Assembly: GCA_024803745.1 (NCBI GenBank)
Contig: JANJXV010000013.1
Span: 35,424,501-35,488,500, forward strand
DNA: 64,000 nucleotides
Source of the DNA: Megascapheus bottae
Taxonomy: Eukaryota > Chordata > Mammalia > Rodentia > Geomyidae
Direction of reading: 5' to 3'
Below are positions 35,369-44,300 of this stretch, in pieces. The notes under the pieces were generated by a model. The model saw only the letters and a list, made by a program, of their open reading frames with translations, searched no databases and had not been told where the DNA came from. Position 1 is the stretch's first letter, and the number at the start of each line of letters is the position of its first letter. The position numbers and the translations under genes are program-made.

Positions 35369-38300
35369 AGGGAGGGAGAGGCTAGTGTTAGTCTCAAAAT
35401 TTTAGATATTTAGATGCTTTCATATTAGTTACTCTAACAAATATCCTTATTTTATCAGAAGACTGATATTCTTTTATTCTTACATAGCTGTTCAGTAGCC
35501 AGGTATCATTGCTTGTATAACCAGGATGGGCTGGTTTACAGTCAAGAATGAATATAGAGTACTAAAGACATAGCTCAGTCGTGGAGCACCTGTTTAGCAT
35601 CTACAGGCTCTGGGTTTGGTTCCCAGCACGGAAGCAATTATGTATATAACTATTAATTATATAACACATACAGGACTTCAATAATTAGGTAAAAACTGTA
35701 TAATTATGTAATTCAATATTTCTTTCCTTAGTACCTTGGATATTTTGGAGATGCAAAGACTAAATACAAAAGGATATACGTGAAATTCATTGAAAATGCA
35801 AACAAAAAAGAATATGTCAGAGTATGTTCTAAAAAGCCAAGAAGCAAGCCTTCACAAACTATCAGGTATTTTTTTCCTTGTTAATACAACTTTTTTTTTT
35901 TTTTTTTTGGCCAGTCCTGGGCTTGAGTTCAGGGCCTGAGCCCTTGGGCTTTCTCAAGGCTAGAGCTCTACCACTTGAGCCTTAGTACCACTTCCGGCTT
36001 TTTTCTATGTATGTGGTACCAAGGAATCAAACCCAGGTCTTCATGCATGCCAGGCAAGCACTCTACCACTAGGTCAAAAACTCCTGGCCCCCAACTTTAT
36101 TATTATAGTGGTACAGTTCAGGTAATGAGTACATTTCTCTTTTGGACACTCTGCTTTTCTTTCTTTCAGTTGTTTTCCCCTCACACTCACACATCCCACC
36201 CCCCACCCCACCACCACCCTCATCCCTACCACAAGTTGCATAGTTCATTGTCTATATAATACATATGGGATACCATGATTGCATTTGTTCACCCTCCCTC
36301 CTTTCCTTTCTGTGCCTTCCCTTTGTATCGCATATTTGAACTGTTAGCCCTTTGATAACTGAACATTGATTGCCATTTCTTAAAGGATGTATTTCAAGAA
36401 AACATTATGGGAATCACTGTTGAGATATAGGATTTGGATTTATTCTGAGAACATTGGTGAGGATATTTAAATAATCTCTGTGATTATAATTTTTTCTAAT
36501 TTGTTTTAATCTTTTTAAAAATATATTTTATTGTAATTTGTAGAAGTTACATTATATTCACCAGATAGTAGGTGCATTACTTCACAAACATTGCTACCCT
36601 TTCTCATGTTTTTGTCCCCATTTCCCTTCTTCCCACCCCCTTTGTTTTAATCTTATAAGATTCAAATGTGTTAATTGAATTTGCTTGTAACATTGCAGAA
36701 CTGTTCAGGCTAAGCCAAATAATAGCAATAAAACTTCAGATCCTCCCATATCAAAAACGACTACAACTTCAAAAGCCCCTTCAATGAAACCCAAAGTTAA
36801 ACAGCTAAAAATAAAGGCTGAGCCACCACCAAAGAAACGGAAGAAATGGAAAGAAGAATTTTCATCCTCACAATCTGACTCATCTCCTGAGGTCCATTCT
36901 AGCAGTAGCGATGATGGGGGTGAGTTTTCCATGAAACCAACACCTCTGGCAGGTTACGAGACTGGAGATGGTCAATGGTGGTTCCAGTTCAGAATTGATT
37001 CATATTTCCACTGGATTTATCCCTTCAGTGTTGTGCTGTGCTTTTGTGAAAACAGTACATCTACTGATGAAGAGTTATAAAATAGAAAAATCAGGATTTA
37101 CCTTTGTGAATTAGAACATCAGTAATGTGAAGTACCTCTAATGAATAGGAAAAGGTTTGGTGAGATGACTACTAAGAATTCTTGCGTTCTAAACTGGTGA
37201 GTCTGTGTTTATGCCAAAATAAAAGAGCTACAAATCTACAAAGTAGCAACTTTACAGTATAATTAATATAGTATGGTTTCTAATAATTTGCTCTAAAATG
37301 CATACTACTGTCTTACCAGTCATGAACTCATGAGCAAGTTAGATAACCCTATTTTTTTTTTTTTTTTTTGGCCAGTCCTGGGGCTTGACCTCAGGGCCTG
37401 AACTCTGTCCTTGGGCCTTCTCAAGGCTAGAGTGGTACCACTTGAGCCATAGCACTATTTCCATCTTTTTTCTATGTGTGTGGTACTGGGGAATTGAGGT
37501 CTTCATGCATGTACTCTACCACTATCCCAGCCCAGATAACCCCATTTTTAATAAAGTGAGGTAGAAATAAATCAGCAATTACCAAAACCTTTTGACCATA
37601 GTAGTTCTTTGCTCTTAAAAATTGTTGAAGGGGGCCAGGAGTTTGGCCTAGTGGTAGAGTGCTTGCCTAGCATGCACAAAGACCCGGGTTCATACATTGA
37701 AAAAAGCTGGAAGTGGTGCTGAGGCTCAAGTGGTAGAGCGCTAAGCCTTGAGAAAGTCCAAGGACATTGCTCAGGCCCTGAGCCCAAGCCCAAGACTGGC
37801 AAAAAAAAAAAAAAAAAAGTTGTTGAAGGGGGCCTAGTGTACAGTGCTTACCGAGCATGCACGAAGACCCAGGTTCGATTCCTGTGCATTACATACGTAG
37901 AAAAAGCCAGAAATGGTGCTGTGGCTTCAGTGGCAGAGTGTTAGCCTTGAGGAAAAAGGCCAAGGACAGTGCTCAGGCCATGAGTTCAAGCCGCAGGACT
38001 GGTTTAAAAAAAAATTGAAGGGCCAGGAATTTAGCCCAGTGGTAGAGTGCTTGCCTAGCATGCACAAAGACCAAGGTTTGATTCCTCAGTACCACATACA
38101 CAGAAAAAGCTAGAAATGGTGCTATGGTTCAAGTGGTAGAGCTCAAGCCTTGAGAAAGCCCAAGGACAGTGCTCAGGCCCTGCGTTCAAGCCCCAGGACT
38201 AGCCAAAACAAAAGTGGTTGAAAAGCTGGGTGCTGGGGGAAAATGGGGACAAAAACATGAGGGGGTGTTGATGTGTGAGAAGTGATGTACCCTCTGCCTG

Positions 38301-41300
38301 GCGAATGTAACTGTGATCCCTCTATACATTACAATAAAAAAATAAAACCAAAAAAAAAAAAAAAAAGCTGAGTGCTGGTGGCTTGAATCTATAATCCTAG
38401 CTACTCAGTGGGCTGAGATTTGACAATTGTGGTTCAAAGCCATCCAGGAAAGAAAACTCTGTGAGACTCATCTCCAATTAATCACCAGAAAAGTGCAAGT
38501 GGCACTGTGGCTCAAGTGGTAGAGCTTGAGAAAGCCCAAGGACAGTGCTCAGGCTCAGAGTTGAAGTCCCCTGACAGACCATTAAAAAAGCTAAAATTTG
38601 GGACCGAGAGTTTGGTCTAGTGATAGAGTGCTTGCCTAGCATGCACGAAAACCTGGGTTTGATTCCTTGGTACTACATACATAGAAAAGCCGGAGTGGTG
38701 TTGTGGCTCAAGTGGCAGAGTGCTAACTTTGAGGAAAAAGCCCAAGGACACTGCTCAGGCCGAATTCAAGCCCCAGAACTGGCAAAAAAGTTAAAATTTC
38801 TTGTGTTGGTAAACTTAAGTGGCCACTAGGTGTCACTAGTATTTAAGCACACATCCTTAGTAGGTTTTTGTTTATTGTGATGTACTAGAGCTTGAACTCA
38901 ACCAGGCTTTGTCTCTGAGCTTCTTTGCTCAAGGCATAGCACTCTTCCACTTGATCTCCATTTCCAGCTCTTTCTTTTCTTTTTTTTTTGGGGGGGTGCT
39001 TAATTTTAGAGATCAGACTTTCCTGCCCACTCTGGCGTTCTCAGATCTCAGCCCCCTGAATAGCTAGGATTACAGGTGTGAGACACTGACGCTTGGGCTT
39101 TATTAATACTTTTAAGAAGTCATGTAACTGTAATAGTAAATTTATATGATGTTGACTTTCAAACTTCTTTTGGGACATTTGCATTTGCAATCACCAAAAG
39201 TACTGAGGGTTCTAGATACTTTATGTGGGTGAAATTTATGATATTTTTTGGCCTTTTTTATGTCCTTTTGTGTCCAGCTTCATTGACTTAGTATGTTTTC
39301 AAAATTTATGTAACTTTTTTCAGTAATACTCTATGCCATTTTTTTTAAGTTTTGGTGTTTTGAGACAAGGTCTTATACCTAAGTTGTCCTTGAACTTTGA
39401 TTTTTCTGCTTCTGTTCTATGAATGCTAGAATTCCAAAATTAAACAAATATGCTCTAGAATTTTATAGTAATTTTAAATTTAGGAATTAAAAAAGGAGAG
39501 ATGACTGCATGGATTCATGGTTTATGGTTTCTTTACTAACTACACACAGGGAAACAGTCAGGACTATAGTGTCAGTCATGATCAAGCAATAGTTTTCTGT
39601 AGCCTGGGTTCTTTCATGGTCCTGTATTCAGATGCTAGGCTGGTATGAGACGTCAGAAATCACCTAGGAAATAATGTTCAAGCTTTAATACCACTCTTAC
39701 CACCACCACCACCACCACCACCAAAAATTGTCTCGTGATCTGGCTTTTGTTTGCTTTTCCAAATCTTTTCCATGACTCGTGTGCTTTTAGAGACTCTCAC
39801 ACACCTGGGTGTTCTGAGGAAGTCTTGAACTAGTAGAAATCTTATCAGAAGTTTTTACTTGCTTTTAGGTTTCTGTTATAAAGAAAGTTAAATTTGTCAA
39901 GAAAGAAAATTTTAATATTTCATCTCTTCTCCATCCTAGACTTTGATCCTCCAGCTCCCTTTGTCACTCGTTTTTTGAACACAAGAGCAATGAAGGAAAC
40001 TTTTAAGAGTTACATGGAATTGCTTGTTAGCATTGCTCTGGATCCTGACACGATGCAAGCCTTAGAGAAAAGCAATGGTACAGTCTGCTGACTAATATGT
40101 TCTTAGTGCTTTGCTTTCAGACTTTTTTGTAAATTTCTTCCTGCTAGCTATGTGTTTTTATATGTTACGGTTTGTGTAGTATGCACTCTTAAGTTAGGTG
40201 TATGTTTTAATTCTGGAAAATAGTCATAACTTGTTATGTATTGTCTGAATTTTAGAGCAGCTTTATATTAAATGCATTTTATTGCTTACTACTTACAGGA
40301 AAATTGGGCAATTATTCACTTGTTTATCTCAACTATGGAATTATATCATCTTCATTAATATTTTACTGTCTATATTAACATGGAGACACTGTATGACAGT
40401 ATATTCTGTTTTCTAAAAATTGCAAAGCTGAGCCCAGTAATACTAAGCATAAAGATTGTTTACTTGTGTCTTTAGTAAAGTTTGCAGAAAAAATATTTTC
40501 TAATCAGTTGGCATTAAACCAATCTAGTGAGACTGAGAGACCAGGAGCATGGCCTAGTGGTAGAGTGCTTGCCTAGCATGCAAGAAGCCCTGGGTTTAAT
40601 TCCTTAGTACCATACACTTAGAAAAAGCTGAAGTGGTGCTGTGGCTCAAGTGATTGAATGCTAGCCTTGAGAAATCTCAGGGGCAGTACAAAGACCCTGA
40701 GTTCAAGCCCCAGAATTAACAACAAAAGAGAGCCAAGAGGGGGAGGGAGGGGGCAAGAGAGGAAGAGGAAGTAGTACTGTGGCTCAAGGGGTAGAGTAGT
40801 AGCCTTGAGCTGAAGTGCTCAGAGACAACACCCAGGGCCAGAGTTCAAGCCCCACATCTGACCAAAAGAGAGAGAGGAGAGGAGAGGAGAGGGGAGGGGA
40901 GGGGAGGAGAGGAGAGGAGAGGGACTGAGAATGTACCTCATTGGTAGAATAATTAATTAGTATACATGGGACTCTGAACAACAAATTGGTTATATGGCTT
41001 AGTATTTTTACTCTTCTCTGTAATGTTTATTTATTTGGTTGATGCTGGGGATTGAACTCAGGGCCTCATGCTTGCTAAGTATGAGAATTCTCTCCCTTGA
41101 GCCATTCTAGCACTCTTATCACTTGAACCACAGTGTTACTTCCAACTTTATTTATGTGGTACTGAGGAATTTGAACCCAGAGATTCATGCATGCTAGCAA
41201 GCACTCTACCACTGTGCCACATTCCCAGCCCTAAACCAAAATCCCTTGCATCATAAAATGTATATCATATAGTGGCCATTCTGAGTAGGCATATTCCAAA

Positions 41301-44300
41301 ATTCTCTGTGTCTCCCCCACCCCGCCTGCCTGCCTACTTAAGTTCAGAGAAGTAATAAAGCAAAAAGGTTTCAGATTTCCTTCTCTCCTCCCCCCTTTTT
41401 TTTGGGGGGGGGCAGTCCTGGGTCTGGGTACTGGCCTGAACTTCTTTTTCTCAGGGGTAGTGCCCTACCACTTGAGCAACAGCACCATATCTAGCTTTTT
41501 CTGTTCATGTGGTCCTGAGGAATCAAACCCAGGATACCAGGAAACTAGGTCAGCACTCTACCACTAAGCCACATTCCCAGCCCTAGTTTCCCCTTTCTGT
41601 TGTGACTCGTATTTTTTAACATTAGAGTTTGGGGGGTTTTTGGAGATGGGAGATAGGGTTTAAACTCAAGAGCCTCACAGTTGCTAGGCAGACATTCTTA
41701 TTAAGCTATGCGTGTAGTCCTTTTTTGTACTGTTTTTTGAAATGGTTGATTTTTTTTTTTCCAGTCCTGGGGCTTGAACTCAGTGCCTGGGCACTGTTCT
41801 TGGGCTTTTTCAAGGCTAGCACTCTTACCTCTTGAGCCACAGCACCACTTTTGGATTTTTCTGTGTATGTGGTACCAAGAAATCAAACCCAGGGCTTCAT
41901 GCATGCTAGGCAAACCCTCTACCACTAGGCCATGCCCCCAGCCTCTTTAAGATAGTTTTGATTTCTGCTTGGGTATACACCTAGACTGAAGTCTGTTGTA
42001 ACTGGAGTGACAGGTATGTACCACTAAGCTCAGCTTTTCCTATTGAAATAGAACTTCATAGACTTTCTTTTTGTCCAGGCTAATATAGAAATACATGCTC
42101 CTGATCCCCGAAATGCTTGATACTGGGTTTTGAATCTTTTTCCTCCCCTACTTTTTCTTTGCTTAAAATGACAAAGAATTAAGAATATCTTGGGGTAGAT
42201 GTAGGAATGTAGCTCAGTGTCACAGTGTTTGACTCTCAAGTATAACCTCCTAAGTTTAATCTCAGTGAGACTATGTCTCAGTCATAGTATTTTTTTAAAT
42301 TTATAATGCTCGACAAGTTGTGTTTTACAAAACTATTATTATTTTTATTCAGATGATAAATGAGATTACGAAATATTAGGCATTGCTGTCCATTGTTCTT
42401 GTTTGATTAAAAAAAAATGTGGTTAGTTGATTATACTTGAGCTAAAACTCAAGACTTGCAAAGCACATCCCATCATACTAAACAGTACTTCGCTTATATA
42501 GTGTCATAAAACCTAAAGTTGGATTTTTAATAAATATTTATGTTGCTAGTTTACCTAAAAAAGTAAATTTTATGTTATTTCAGATGAGCTTCTTTTACCT
42601 CATATGAAAAAAATAGATGGCATGCTAAATGACAACCGAAAAAGACTTCTTTTGAATCTTCATTTGGACCAATCATTTAAGGTATTTGATTTGTTAGCAA
42701 AATGAGAGTCCTCACTTTTACAAAATTACTACTTTACAAAGAAATCTGTTTTTTCTTCATTATGAGTGCTTTTGGATTTTCTTTTTTTAATCGGTCCTAG
42801 GGCTTGAACTCTGAGCGTGAATGCTGTCCCTGAGCTCTTCAGCTCAAGGCAAGCGCTCTACCACTTTAAGCCACAGCACTGCTTCTAGTTTTCTGGTAGT
42901 TAATTGGAGTTAAGAGTCTCATAGACTTTTGTGACCAGGCTGGCTTTGAACTGTGATCCTCAGAACTCAGCCTCCTGAATAGCTAGGATTATAGGCTTGA
43001 ACCACTGGTGCCCAGCTTATTTTTTCTTTTTTATATTTAATGTTATTGTCAGGGTTATATGCAGAGGGTTTACAGTTACATATGTAATGTAATGAGTACA
43101 TTTTCTTGTTGGACATTGTTACCCCTACTGTTTTTTCTCCCACTTTCTCTTCCCAACCAACCCTTGGTTGGTGGTGAGGCCAGCACTCTACTACTTTGGG
43201 CCACCACTTCTGTTTTTTTGGTAGGTAATTGCAAATAACAGTCTCATGGATTTTCCTGCCCATGCTGAGTTTGAGCCAGGATCCTCAAATCTCAGCCTCC
43301 TGAGTAGCTAAGATTACAGTCATAAGCCACAGGCTTCAATTTGATTATTTGTTTTGAGATAGACTGATTATAATGCTTAGGCTTGCCTTGCATTAAAACC
43401 ATCCTGGGGCCTGGAGTTTGGCCTAGTGGTAGAGTGCTTGCCTAACATGTACAAAGACCTGGGTTCAATTCCTTCGTACCACATACATAGAAAATGCCAG
43501 AAGTGGTGATGTGGCTCAAGTGGTAGAGTGCTAACCTTGAGAAAGCCCAAGGACAGTGCTCAGACCCTGAATTCAGTCCCCAGAAGTGGCCAAGAAAAAA
43601 ATCCTGAATTTTGAGATTATTAGCATGCAAACAAATATGGTATCCTAGCCTCGAGTTTAAGCCCCAGAACCATCATCACTATTGCCCCCCTAAAAAAGAT
43701 TTGTAATAAGACTTTTTGGGGGGACAGAGAGATGGGGGGGGATCTCCTACTCTGAAGCCAGAGAGCCATTACTGGGACAGACTCAAGTTCCTTCAGTGCA
43801 GGGTGCTGTTGCCTTGGTTCATGAAATGGGGAAATACAGCCCATATTTGATGAGAAGATGCAAAGAATTTGTCATGTATATATATATTAGATCACACCAG
43901 TATCCCCTCTGTGTGTGTGTGTGTAAGTAGTTTGGGAAGGTGGAAGTTTTAGTTTCTTCTGATCTCAGTTATTATGTTTTATTGTTTTATTAAAGACTGC
44001 TTTGGAAAGTTTTCCTGAACTAACAATAATTACTCGAGAATCTAAAGCAAAAAGTGGAGGATCTGCTGTTTCTAAAATAAAAATGAATGGCAAAGCTTAT
44101 AATAAGAAAACTCTAAGAACTTCTAAAACAACCACCAAATCTGCACAAGTAAGTATATATTACTTAATGACAGTATAACTTTTACAGTTGTTATAATTCC
44201 TGTCTAAACCACTGAAAATGCAAATGTTTTCATTATGTTAAGTGGGGAAGCTTTTTTGATAGAGTATTTCTGGCCTGATGAACAGGGACTCCATGTTTGA

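Noticed and set aside
36920..37080. Open frame continuing past exon 8 ([20 protein letters not shown])
   Set aside because: It follows a good gtgagt donor, and exon 9 restores the conserved protein; taken as intron.
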